Shown here: piece by piece, positions 7,249 through 14,878 of the stretch
How the letters are laid out: each line of letters begins with the position of its first letter
Position numbering within the stretch: position 1 is the first letter of the stretch
From: Alphaproteobacteria bacterium
GTDB taxonomy: Bacteria > Pseudomonadota > Alphaproteobacteria > Sphingomonadales > Emcibacteraceae
Direction of reading: 5' to 3'
NCBI GenBank assembly: GCA_030432815.1
Contig: JAUILB010000017.1
Span: forward strand, 1-18,566
Length of the DNA stretch: 18,566 bases
Made by a program: the position numbers and the translations under genes
Notes under the pieces: model-generated
Told to the model about the DNA's origin: nothing
Databases searched by the model: none
The model's input: the letters and a program-made list of their open reading frames with translations, nothing else

Positions 7249-8022
7249 TTAGACCTCTAATTCAAAAGTTTCACTTTTGATAAGGTGATATGCGACACCC
7301 GCAGCAATCATATAAAAAATTGTAAAAAGTCCACTAACCAAATAATTAGCGATCATTACACTTGGTGACATAGCTGCCTCGATTCCACCATCATTTACGA
7401 TTTGCGCAAACAAAACGCCCATTAATCCAAACATGATTATCATCATCGGGATGGCTGGTAATAACATTATTCCCCAAATACTTAGTTTCCTGCCTTTGGT
7501 CATACTCCAGCTTTTTAAAAGTGCCTGATCGAAACTAATATTTTCCGCAAGCTTTATTGGTGTGGCCAGATAGAGTCCTGCAATTACAATAAGTCCTGGT
7601 ATTATCAAAAGTAATAACCCAAGCGTTACCCCAATTATTGTCGAAATATAAATGAGCACTACGGGCAGTACCGTCTTTAAAGCCCTATCCACATAAGGAT
7701 ATTTATCAAAGTTAATACCGTTAAGCGAAGCATGGGTTTTATCCAATACAACCACAAACAGAAAAGCATATAAGAGATAGTAAATGAGTGTAGATACCCC
7801 GAATAAAACATTTCCGGTCTGGACCATTTCCAGAATTACTTCTGGGTCAGTGATATCAACACCTTCAAATATAAATAAATACGGCACCACAGAAATTAAA
7901 GTATACAATAGCAAAACTACGGCAAAAAATTTTATTTCGTTGAATAAAATCCGGAATGATAATTCCAGGGTATTAAATACTCCAAATGGTGGAGCTGTTT
8001 CCTGCGACATATTTACCCCCAT
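7249..8022 (-). CDS. YciC-like polytopic membrane protein
   Basis: This 257-aa protein has about six membrane segments. The central LLLLIIPGLIVIAGLYLATP followed by ISFDQALLKSWSMTKGRKLSIWGI is the signature of the YciC / glycerophosphodiester-phosphodiesterase membrane-domain family, whose members have no firmly known activity. The longest ORF starts at 8022 (MGVNMSQETAPP), but the ATG at 8010 is more likely because GGGGGTAAAT precedes it as a ribosome site. It follows the Mth938-like gene by roughly 75 nt on the same strand and may be the last gene of the yajC-secDF unit. It converges with the diguanylate cyclase gene; no terminator is obvious in the 39-nt gap. Confidence 0.7.
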   Translation of the reverse strand: MGVNMSQETAPPFGVFNTLELSFRILFNEIKFFAVVLLLYTLISVVPYLFIFEGVDITDPEVILEMVQTGNVLFGVSTLIYYLLYAFLFVVVLDKTHASLNGINFDKYPYVDRALKTVLPVVLIYISTIIGVTLGLLLLIIPGLIVIAGLYLATPIKLAENISFDQALLKSWSMTKGRKLSIWGIMLLPAIPMMIIMFGLMGVLFAQIVNDGGIEAAMSPSVMIANYLVSGLFTIFYMIAAGVAYHLIKSETFELEV

Positions 8023-8095
8023 ACTCTCGTGTTTTATAAGCCTTTTAAAAGTATGGGTTAAAATTCAAAGACTGTCAACGATGCTGACATTTGTT

Positions 8096-8473
8096 TTAAA
8101 CAGCAATCAGTGCCGCTGAAACTTTTCGCCCTTCCTGAAGAAGGACATTATATGTTCGGGCGGCTGCTCCCGTATCCATAACTTCTACCGCAATATTTTT
8201 TTCTGAAAATGCGCTTCTAATTTCCGGTTTAAGGAATGCCATACTGGTTCCCATGCCAATAATCACAATTTCCACAAACGCATGTGCTTCTAATATCCGA
8301 TCCATACTATCAATGGAAATTTCTGATTTGTCGCAAACCATCCATGGATAAAAGCCCTTGGGTGTTATTAACATTGAACCCTCGAAACGCCCATCCCCCA
8401 TACGAAACCCCCCATCACCATACCCGGCAATGAAAGCTTCCTCGCTTGACTTGATTTCTGTAAATTCCATCAA
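8096..8473 (-). CDS. Mth938-like / DUF498 family protein (NDUFAF3 homologue)
   Basis: This 125-aa protein covers the whole Mth938-like domain (PF04430): the N-terminal GYGDGGFRMGDGRFEGSMLI, then EIVIIGMGTSMAFLKPEIR and the typical VEVMDTGAAARTYNVLLQEGR. The mitochondrial homologue NDUFAF3 is a complex I assembly factor. Bacterial members are uncharacterised but very often sit next to secDF in alphaproteobacteria. Here its ATG overlaps the secF stop by four bases, so the two are coupled. A link between membrane protein insertion and respiratory complex assembly fits the context but is inference. No membrane segment or catalytic residue is evident. Confidence 0.9.
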   Translation of the reverse strand: MMEFTEIKSSEEAFIAGYGDGGFRMGDGRFEGSMLITPKGFYPWMVCDKSEISIDSMDRILEAHAFVEIVIIGMGTSMAFLKPEIRSAFSEKNIAVEVMDTGAAARTYNVLLQEGRKVSAALIAV

Positions 8474-9417
8474 CGAAACTGTTCCGGAATAACTTCCTTA
8501 CCTTCTGCTGGCTTTTCTTCCGGTTCACGGCGAAGTTCAAACCAGAGAAGCACTGGTGAAGCAATGAAAACGGACGAATACGTACCAACAAATATGCCCC
8601 AGATCATCGCCGCCGTAAAACCGTGAATAACCTCTCCTCCAAAATAGAACAATGCGATCAGTGCCAGCAGCGTGGTCAATGATGTCATTACGGTTCTGTT
8701 TAAAGTTTCATTCAGGCTGAAATTAATAAGATCCGGCAGTTCCCGCTTGCGATATTTACGCAAATTTTCCCTAATCCGGTCATAAACTACCACGGTATCA
8801 TTAAGGGAGTATCCAACAATGGTAAGTATTGCCGCAATAATAGAAAGATTAAATTCAAGCTGTGTAAATGAAAACATACCAATTGTTAGCAATACATCAT
8901 GCACCAGCGCAATAACCGCACCAAGCCCAAATTGCCATTCAAAGCGTATCCAGATGTAAAAAAGTACAGCACCGACTGCCAGCATTACCGACATAACACC
9001 TGCTTCTACCAGTTCACCGGAAACTTTTGCACCCACGGCTTCTGTCCGTTGAAAGGTAACTGTGTCGCTATACTGCGTTTCAAGTGTTGAATGTACCAGA
9101 TCCACAACTTCTTCGAGGCTTTTCTCTTCCTGATATTCGATACGGATAAGGATCTGATTGTCCTGACCAAAGGTTTGCAGTGCTACATCACCCAGTCCAA
9201 GATCCCCCGTCAGTCTCCTAAGTTCTGTAAGATCGGCAGTTTGCTCAGTATGGGCTTCAATAAGAAACCCACCTTTAAAATCAATTCCGAAATTAAGACC
9301 GTCTGTAAAATAAAGTACCCCTGAACCAAGTATCATAATCCCTGAAAATATATAGGCTGCCAGACGGTATTTGATAAACTGTATATGAGTATCCTGCGGA
9401 ACCAGTTTTAATAACAT
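8470..9417 (-). CDS. secF: Protein translocase subunit SecF
   Basis: SecF forms the SecDF proton-driven complex that helps pull exported proteins across the inner membrane. Visible are TM1, the periplasmic start FGIDFKGGFLIE, a second block of about five membrane helices, and the conserved SLNDTVVVYDRIRENLRK with its membrane aspartate. The ORF can extend to 9468, but that would overlap secD by 40 nt with an atypical MGKKEKAPD leader. The ATG at 9417 gives MLLKLVPQDTHIQFIKYR, the usual SecF opening, 11 nt after the secD stop, and is preceded by AAGGAAA. I therefore take 9417 as the start (315 aa). The C-terminus is charged and cytoplasmic. Confidence 0.95.
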   Translation of the reverse strand: MLLKLVPQDTHIQFIKYRLAAYIFSGIMILGSGVLYFTDGLNFGIDFKGGFLIEAHTEQTADLTELRRLTGDLGLGDVALQTFGQDNQILIRIEYQEEKSLEEVVDLVHSTLETQYSDTVTFQRTEAVGAKVSGELVEAGVMSVMLAVGAVLFYIWIRFEWQFGLGAVIALVHDVLLTIGMFSFTQLEFNLSIIAAILTIVGYSLNDTVVVYDRIRENLRKYRKRELPDLINFSLNETLNRTVMTSLTTLLALIALFYFGGEVIHGFTAAMIWGIFVGTYSSVFIASPVLLWFELRREPEEKPAEGKEVIPEQFR

Positions 9418-9428
9418 TATTATTTTCC

Positions 9429-11045
9429 TTAAAGCTTTAACGTCTGGGGCTTTTTCTTTCTTGCCCACGTAACAATAAGAAGTCTTGAAAAACTTACCGC
9501 TGTAAATACGGAGGTAAAGATACCGGCTGCCAAGGTAACAGCAAACCCTTTAATTGGACCTGACCCAAACTGAAACAGAATAAGTGCGGCAATCAATGTT
9601 GTTACATTGGCATCCAGAATAGTACCAAACGCACGACTATATCCTTCATCAATGGCCGCAAGCACACTTTTCCCATTGCTCATTTCTTCGCGTATACGTT
9701 CAAATATAAGCACGTTGGCATCAACGGCCATACCAACCGTAAGCACGATACCGGCAATACCGGGTAGCGTTAACGTTGCACCAAACATGGACAAAATACC
9801 AAAAATCATAAAAATATTGATACTAAGAGCAACATTGGCAATCATTCCAAAGAAGCCGTAACTCAAAACAATAAAGATCATCACCGCAGAAAGCCCAATG
9901 AGTGCCGCAACCTCTCCCGCAGCTACACTGTCTGCACCAAGGTCAGGGCCAACCGTTCTTTCTTCTTCAATATTAAGTGGTGCTGGTAATGCACCAGCCC
10001 GAAGCAAAAGTGCCAGATCATTTGCTTCCTGAACAGTGAAGCTGCCGGTAATGATCGCTGAACCGCCAAGAATTGCTGTATTGATACGTGGTGCGCTGAT
10101 GACTTCTCCGTCCAGAATGATGGCGAATGGTTTGCCGACATTGGCACGGGTTGCATCTGCAAAATCTTTTGCACCACGGGTATTAAAAGTAATACTTACA
10201 GCTGGCCGGTTATTTTCGTCGGTTGAATATGACGCATTTGAAAGATCTTCGCCTGCCACCATCACTTCATCACGAATGGCATAATAAAAAAGCGGTTCAC
10301 CTGTTTGTGGGTCTTTTTCAATAGATGGATATCTCGTTGTACGGGGAGGCATACGGTTACGATTAAGGTCGTCTGGCGTAACAGAAAGATTGGTCAAATG
10401 AAAGTTCATCGCCGCTGTTTGTGAAAGTGCAAATTTAATTTCTTCCGTACTTTCAAGTCCGGGAATCTGAAGCAAAATGCGGTCTTCACCATTTTGCTGG
10501 ATTGTAAGTTCCCTTGTTCCTGTTTCATCCAGTCTGCGGCGCAAAACTTCAATCGATTGCTGGACTGATTGAGTTTTCTGCGCAATCACCGCCGCTTCTG
10601 AAAGCGAAATATTGATTACAGCACCACTGCCATCCTCAATGACAATATCATCAGTACCGATATCAGTAATGCTGGCACCAACCTTGACAATCAGGTCAGA
10701 AATTACCTCAATTGCACTTTCACGGTCTTCGGAATTTGTAAGCCTAATGACCAGACCATCATCGGTCACATTGTATCTATGCAGAATATTTTCATCGCTC
10801 AGGTCATCACGGATTGCCTGCCCCTTGTTAAGGAGCAAGTTGTGAATGGTTTCCTCTGTATCCACTTCAAGCAGAAAATGTGCCCCACCCTGAAGATCAA
10901 GTCCAAGCGTTATCTGTTTGCTAGGCATAAAGCCGGGAAGATTGCTAATTTGTTCGTCTGTAAGGAAATTAGGCACAGAAAGTAACACACCGATAAAGGC
11001 TGTTAGCGAGATCATAATAATTTTCCAACGTGGGAAATCGAGCAT
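9429..11045 (-). CDS. secD: Protein translocase subunit SecD
   Basis: This 538-aa protein is a normal-length proteobacterial SecD. TM1 is at about 8-25, the D1 motif LGLDLQGGAHFLLEVD at 47-62, the large periplasmic P1 region spans to about 370, and five membrane helices follow from about 382. GMAVDANVLIFERIREE at 438-454 contains the conserved intramembrane aspartate (D442) of the proton path. With SecF it uses proton motive force to complete SecYEG-mediated export. It follows yajC by about 50 nt and precedes secF by 11 nt, the classical order. Nothing looks truncated. Confidence 0.97.
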   Translation of the reverse strand: MLDFPRWKIIMISLTAFIGVLLSVPNFLTDEQISNLPGFMPSKQITLGLDLQGGAHFLLEVDTEETIHNLLLNKGQAIRDDLSDENILHRYNVTDDGLVIRLTNSEDRESAIEVISDLIVKVGASITDIGTDDIVIEDGSGAVINISLSEAAVIAQKTQSVQQSIEVLRRRLDETGTRELTIQQNGEDRILLQIPGLESTEEIKFALSQTAAMNFHLTNLSVTPDDLNRNRMPPRTTRYPSIEKDPQTGEPLFYYAIRDEVMVAGEDLSNASYSTDENNRPAVSITFNTRGAKDFADATRANVGKPFAIILDGEVISAPRINTAILGGSAIITGSFTVQEANDLALLLRAGALPAPLNIEEERTVGPDLGADSVAAGEVAALIGLSAVMIFIVLSYGFFGMIANVALSINIFMIFGILSMFGATLTLPGIAGIVLTVGMAVDANVLIFERIREEMSNGKSVLAAIDEGYSRAFGTILDANVTTLIAALILFQFGSGPIKGFAVTLAAGIFTSVFTAVSFSRLLIVTWARKKKPQTLKL

Positions 11046-11096
11046 TTTACTATCCGTATATTAAATGACCAGTTTTAAAGGTCGCCTTAATTAGGC

Positions 11097-11429
11097 TTAT
11101 TTTTTATCATCATTTGCAGGTTCGGTTTTGTCCATAACCTGCGAAATTGTTGAACGTATTATCTTTACTTTTACATCTCGGGCAATTTCGACTTCTACTT
11201 CGTTGTCGTTTACAACTTTGCTCACCTTGCCGACAATCCCACCTGATGTAATAACTTTATCACCACGTTTCAACCCTTCGACCATTGCTTTATGTTCTTT
11301 GGCTCTTTTTTGCTGAGGACGGATCAGCAAAAAATAAAATACAATAAAAATCAGAATGAATGGAAGTAAAGATTCAAACATGCCAGGAGCCGACCCTGCT
11401 GTTTGTGCATACGCTTCGGAAATAAACAT
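11097..11429 (-). CDS. yajC: Sec translocase accessory protein YajC
   Basis: This 110-aa protein has the typical YajC layout: a short N-terminus with AYAQTAG, one membrane helix (LLPFILIFIVFYFLLI, about 21-36), the hallmark RPQQKRAKEHKAM, and a cytoplasmic beta domain (GLKRGDKVITSGGIVGKV). YajC associates with SecDF and holotranslocon components. AGGAACAG upstream of ATG is the ribosome site. It is the first gene of yajC-secD-secF-DUF498. The KTEPANDDKK tail is low-complexity and charged. Confidence 0.96.
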   Translation of the reverse strand: MFISEAYAQTAGSAPGMFESLLPFILIFIVFYFLLIRPQQKRAKEHKAMVEGLKRGDKVITSGGIVGKVSKVVNDNEVEVEIARDVKVKIIRSTISQVMDKTEPANDDKK

Positions 11430-11469
11430 TTTTCTGTTCCTAGAATTTTTTATTTAATTTAATCTATTG

Positions 11470-11498
11470 GATATAAGCGTATGGCACGTTAAAAACAA
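11470..11498 (-). promoter_or_regulatory. Candidate promoter of the yajC-secDF operon
   Basis: On the minus strand TTGTTT (11493-11498) and TATATC (11470-11475) are separated by 17 bp, with predicted start about 35 nt upstream of the yajC ATG. Matches to consensus are moderate (3-4 of 6 each). The element lies in the 95-nt divergent spacer shared with the DUF815 ATPase gene. Confidence 0.35.
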
Positions 11499-11524
11499 GG
11501 ATAAAGCTGTTAATTTTAAGGAAT

Positions 11525-12376
11525 ATGAACCATATGCCGGATATTGATAACAAAACATTAATCAGAATTGCGGATGCTCTGGACAGGTTAGCACCGGTTA
11601 CCGGGAATACACCGAAACTTGAAGGAGCGGACGCCTTTGTCTGGCATGTTAATCCTGACAGACTTACTGCTGTTGATCGGGTTAATCATGTGGATCTTGA
11701 TCTATTAAAAGGGATCGATCATGTTCGTGATATTCTTTTGGAAAATACAAAACAGTTTGCAAAGGGGTTTTCTGCTAATAATGCGCTTCTTTGGGGTGCC
11801 CGCGGTATGGGTAAAAGTTCTCTTGTTAAAGCAATCCACGCAGTAACGGAAAATATCATCCTTATTGAAATTCACCGCGAAGATATTCCAAGCCTTCCAC
11901 GGCTACTGGATATTATCAAAAAATCTGATCGTAGATGTATTCTTTTTTGTGATGATCTTTCTTTTGATCATGATGATGGTACATATAAATCCCTTAAGGC
12001 CGTTCTTGAGGGGGGGCTTGAAGGACGACCAGAAAATGTTCTTTTTTATGCGACTTCCAACCGCCGCCATTTAATGCCGCGGGATATGATGGAAAATGAA
12101 AGATCAACTGCAATCAACCCATCCGAAGCAATAGAAGAAAAAGTATCCCTGTCTGACAGATTCGGTCTTTGGCTAGGATTTCATGGATGCAATCAACAGG
12201 ATTATCTGGAAATGATAGATGGCTATCTGGATCATTATGGAATTTCAGTGGACCGTGCAAAGATCCATGCGGAAGCCTTAACATGGTCGCGGACACGTGG
12301 CGCACGCTCAGGGCGTGTAGCATACCAATATATGCAGGATCTGGCCGGTAGATTAGGCATCATTACGAGTAGTTAA
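11525..12376 (+). CDS. DUF815-family AAA+ ATPase
   Basis: This 283-aa ATPase belongs to the DUF815 group (PF05673). Walker A is GARGMGKSS at 91-99, Walker B CILFCDDLSF at 138-147, and sensor-1 YATSNRRHL near 176-183. LSDRFGLWLGF follows at about 209-219 and RSGRVAYQY near 261. The N-terminal 80 residues have the family's helical start (LIRIADALDRLAP). Its client is unknown. The ATG at 11525 is only two bases from AAGGA (11518-11522); the ATG at 11534 (MPDIDNKTLIR) has better spacing and may be the true start. It is divergent from yajC, a recurrent arrangement in alphaproteobacteria. No terminator is evident downstream. Confidence 0.92.
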   Translation: MNHMPDIDNKTLIRIADALDRLAPVTGNTPKLEGADAFVWHVNPDRLTAVDRVNHVDLDLLKGIDHVRDILLENTKQFAKGFSANNALLWGARGMGKSSLVKAIHAVTENIILIEIHREDIPSLPRLLDIIKKSDRRCILFCDDLSFDHDDGTYKSLKAVLEGGLEGRPENVLFYATSNRRHLMPRDMMENERSTAINPSEAIEEKVSLSDRFGLWLGFHGCNQQDYLEMIDGYLDHYGISVDRAKIHAEALTWSRTRGARSGRVAYQYMQDLAGRLGIITSS

Positions 12377-12381
12377 AATCT

Positions 12382-12543
12382 TTATGCATCAATAAGATAC
12401 AAGCTATTTTTTACATCATCCTTAACAAGAATTTTAAAATTCGTTTTCCTGTTTATTTTACTCGAAAGGATTGTTTCTTTCTTTGAGCTGCCCATGCCCT
12501 GAAGATAAAAGTCGATGCTTGTTATGTCTGTACATTTTTTCAT
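12382..12543 (-). CDS. Candidate small ORF, possibly the 3' part of a frameshifted gene
   Basis: ATG at 12543 opens a 53-codon frame (MKKCTDITSIDFYLQG to KNSLYLIDA) ending at TAA 12382-12384, five bases past the convergent DUF815 stop. The frame is also open upstream of the ATG (RDSYLSVSKLEYCI) back to an in-frame TAA near 12596. An overlapping ATG at 12605 (MRYKKFIAILI, stop at 12570-12572) would join this frame through a -1 shift in its AAAAAG run, giving about 74 residues beginning MRYKKVYRDSYLSVSKLEYC. The composition looks protein-like, but I do not recognise the family and there is no strong ribosome site. It could be a real small protein, a broken gene or chance. Confidence 0.33.
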   Translation of the reverse strand: MKKCTDITSIDFYLQGMGSSKKETILSSKINRKTNFKILVKDDVKNSLYLIDA

Positions 12544-12736
12544 AATACAATACTCAAGTTTTGAAACGCTTAAATAAGAATCGCGATAAACTTTTTATAC
12601 CTCATAATATTTACAAATTAATTAAATCCAAAATATGGCAACTTTTAACCATTTTATAAAAAAAGGCCGGAGCAATGCTCCGACCTTCATATAATACATT
12701 AATTAGTTCTTGTAAAGTACTGGATTATATAGCGGT
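12385..12736. other. DUF815 to groEL gap (360 nt)
   Basis: Between the DUF815 stop (12376) and the groEL stop (12737) there is no conventionally sized gene. The gap holds the candidate small ORF on the minus strand (12382-12605) and the groEL terminator (12658-12687). Bases 12606-12657 are very AT-rich; on the minus strand TTGGAT and TATTAT, 16 bp apart, could be a weak promoter for the small ORF. Confidence 0.5.
12658..12687 (-). terminator. Rho-independent terminator of groESL
   Basis: Read on the minus strand, AAGGTCGGAGC pairs with GCTCCGGCCTT around an ATT loop: 11 pairs with one wobble, followed by a T run (complement of 12658-12664). It lies about 50 nt after the groEL stop. This is a strong canonical terminator. 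Confidence 0.92.
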
Positions 12737-14386
12737 TTAGAAACCGCCCATACCACCCATGCCACCCATGCCGCCCATATCAGGCATTGCAGGAGCTCCT
12801 TTGTCTTCTGGAATTTCAGCAACCATTGCCTCAGTTGTAATCAGCAGTCCAGCAACAGATGCTGCATCTTCAAGCGCAGTACGCACAACTTTTGTCGGGT
12901 CAATGATACCTGCGGCAACAAGATCTTTATACTCACCGCCCTGTGCATCGAAACCAAAGTTAATGTCCTTACTTTCTCTCATTTTACCAGCAACTACAGC
13001 ACCGTCACTACCTGCATTTTCAGCAATTTGGCGCGCTGGTGCTTCAAGAGCACGGCGTACAATGCCAACACCAACTGTTTGATCAGCATTATCACCTTCA
13101 ACACCTTCCAACACGCGTGTGGCATATAGAAGTGCCGCACCACCACCAGGGACAATACCTTCCTCAACGGCTGCGCGAGTTGCATGAAGTGCATCATCAA
13201 CACGGTCTTTGCGTTCTTTAACTTCGATTTCAGTGGCACCACCAACTTTAATAACAGCCACACCACCGGAAAGTTTTGCAAGACGTTCCTGAAGTTTTTC
13301 ACGATCATAATCGGAAGAAGTCGCTTCAATTTGTGTGCGGATCTGTGCACAACGTGCTTCGATATTCTCTTTGGAGCCAGAACCATCAACTAAAACAGTA
13401 TCTTCTTTTGTGATGTTAACGCTTTTTGCAGTACCAAGCATATCAAGGGTAACTGTTTCAAGTTTAATGCCCAGATCTTCGGAGATCACCTGACCACCCG
13501 TAAGAATGGCAATGTCTTCAAGCATTGCTTTACGACGATCACCAAAACCAGGGGCTTTAATCGCAGCAATTTTAAGGCCACCACGCAGTTTATTCACTAC
13601 AAGTGCTGCCAGTGCTTCACCTTCTACATCTTCTGCTATGATAAGAAGCGGACGACCGCTTTGTGCTACTGCTTCCAGGAGCGGTAGCATTGATTGAAGA
13701 TTTGATAGTTTTGCTTCGTGCAGAAGGATATATGGATTATCAAGTTCCACAGACATCTTTTCCGCATTTGTGATGAAATACGGTGATAGATAACCGCGAT
13801 CAAACTGCATACCCTCAACAACATCAAGCTCTGATTCAAGACCTTTTGCTTCTTCAACGGTGATAACGCCTTCTTTACCAACTTTTTCCATCGCGTTGGC
13901 AATCATTTCACCAATTGCTTTTTCACCATTCGCAGAAATTGAGCCAACCTGCGCTACTTCTTCACTGGTTGAAATGTCGCTAGAGCGTGATTTAAGCTCA
14001 GCCGACACTTTGCTAACCGCAAGGTCAATACCACGACGAAGGTCCATCGGGTTCATACCTGCAGCTACAGATTTGAAACCTTCACGAACGATTGCCTGCG
14101 CAAGAACGGTCGCTGTTGTTGTACCGTCACCTGCAACATCGTTGGTACGTGAAGCAACTTCACGAACCATTTGAGCGCCCATATTTTCATAGACATCTTT
14201 TAGTTCGATTTCTTTTGCAACAGAAACACCGTCTTTAGTAATACGCGGCGCACCGAATGATTTCTGTAAAAGTACATTGCGACCCTTTGGTCCCAAAGTT
14301 ACCTTTACGGCATTTGCCAGAACATCAACACCAGCAACAATACGTGAGCGGGCGTCTGTTCCAAATTTTACGTCTTTAGCAGCCAT
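12737..14386 (-). CDS. groL: Chaperonin GroEL
   Basis: This 549-aa Hsp60 subunit forms the double-ring folding chamber with GroES. It has the typical start AAKDVKFGTDAR, the ATP-site signatures KVTLGPKGRNV and DGVSVAKEI, VAGDGTTTATVLA, and the chaperonin signature region AAVEEGIVPGGGAA. The C-terminus ends in the GGM-repeat tail (MGGMGGMGGF) that projects into the cavity. Length and motifs are normal for alphaproteobacteria. AAGGAAATAAGAAT precedes the ATG. It follows groES by about 50 nt as the second gene of the heat-shock operon and ends in a strong terminator. Confidence 0.99.
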   Translation of the reverse strand: MAAKDVKFGTDARSRIVAGVDVLANAVKVTLGPKGRNVLLQKSFGAPRITKDGVSVAKEIELKDVYENMGAQMVREVASRTNDVAGDGTTTATVLAQAIVREGFKSVAAGMNPMDLRRGIDLAVSKVSAELKSRSSDISTSEEVAQVGSISANGEKAIGEMIANAMEKVGKEGVITVEEAKGLESELDVVEGMQFDRGYLSPYFITNAEKMSVELDNPYILLHEAKLSNLQSMLPLLEAVAQSGRPLLIIAEDVEGEALAALVVNKLRGGLKIAAIKAPGFGDRRKAMLEDIAILTGGQVISEDLGIKLETVTLDMLGTAKSVNITKEDTVLVDGSGSKENIEARCAQIRTQIEATSSDYDREKLQERLAKLSGGVAVIKVGGATEIEVKERKDRVDDALHATRAAVEEGIVPGGGAALLYATRVLEGVEGDNADQTVGVGIVRRALEAPARQIAENAGSDGAVVAGKMRESKDINFGFDAQGGEYKDLVAAGIIDPTKVVRTALEDAASVAGLLITTEAMVAEIPEDKGAPAMPDMGGMGGMGGMGGF

Positions 14387-14437
14387 ATTCTTATTTCCTT
14401 TATTTCAAATTAAGCTGATTATTTTTTGGAAAGATCG

Positions 14438-14725
14438 TTATTCAACGATACCCAAAATGTCAGATTCTTTCATGATGAGCAGCTCTTCACCGTCCACCTT
14501 AATTTCTGTACCGGACCATTTGCCAAACAGCACTTTGTCACCTGCTTTAACATCAAGCGGCGTCACTTTACCGTCTGCTGCTTTTGCACCGTTACCTGCG
14601 GCAACAATTTCACCTTCGCTTGGTTTTTCCTGTGCTGTGTCAGGGATGATAATACCACCCGCTGTTTTGACTTCATTTTCTACGCGACGTACAAGTACGC
14701 GATCATGTAAAGGACGAAATCCCAT
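14438..14725 (-). CDS. groS: Co-chaperonin GroES
   Basis: This 95-aa protein starts MGFRPLHDRVLVRRVENEVK and carries the mobile loop (KTAGGIIIPDTAQEKP) that docks on GroEL, then GDKVLFGKWSGTEIKVDGEE, the standard GroES barrel. The frame is open to an ATG at 14773, which would add 16 residues (MILNMNINNPKEGVIK). The ATG at 14725 is chosen because it gives the conserved N-terminus and has AGAAGGGG upstream. The extra ATGs therefore belong to the 5' UTR. Transcription is controlled by CIRCE and a heat-shock promoter just upstream. Confidence 0.98.
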   Translation of the reverse strand: MGFRPLHDRVLVRRVENEVKTAGGIIIPDTAQEKPSEGEIVAAGNGAKAADGKVTPLDVKAGDKVLFGKWSGTEIKVDGEELLIMKESDILGIVE

Positions 14726-14778
14726 CTTTATTACCCCTTCTTTTGGGTTGTTAATATTCATGTTTAATATCATTTATT

Positions 14779-14805
14779 TTAGCACTCTATATATGAGAGT
14801 GCTAA
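14779..14805 (-). promoter_or_regulatory. CIRCE operator (HrcA binding site)
   Basis: TTAGCACTC at 14779-14787 and GAGTGCTAA at 14797-14805 form a perfect 9-9-9 CIRCE inverted repeat. The arms match the HrcA consensus without mismatch. It lies between the predicted groES transcription start and the groES ATG, where bound HrcA would block transcription. hrcA itself is not in this window. Confidence 0.98.
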
Positions 14806-14817
14806 AACTGTACTGAA

Positions 14818-14846
14818 CAAATAGTCACTCATGGATGAGAGTCAAG
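14818..14846 (-). promoter_or_regulatory. RpoH-type promoter of groESL
   Basis: On the minus strand CTTGAC (14841-14846) is followed after 16 bp by CTATTTG (14818-14824). This matches the alphaproteobacterial sigma-32 pattern CTTGAC / CYTATNT with one position short in the -10. The predicted start is a few bases before CIRCE, giving sigma-32 activation combined with HrcA repression. Confidence 0.7.
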
Positions 14847-14878
14847 CGTTTGAACAAAAAAAAACATATTTTTTTCTG

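Noticed and set aside
9607..10985. Plus-strand open frames opposite secD
   Set aside because: Antisense to a full-length conserved gene, with no recognisable protein features.
14726..14773. N-terminal extension of GroES starting at 14773
   Set aside because: The extra residues do not match GroES, and a good ribosome site precedes the ATG at 14725.
12759..14816. Several long open frames on the plus strand opposite groEL and groES (60-179 codons)
   Set aside because: They lie antisense to strongly conserved chaperonin genes, have low-complexity Ser/Ala/Thr composition and no ribosome sites; they are shadows.
14854..14876. A-tract/T-tract hairpin (A7-TATG-T9) as an nhaC terminator
   Set aside because: The stem is pure A-T and would be unstable; it is kept only as a remark under nhaC.
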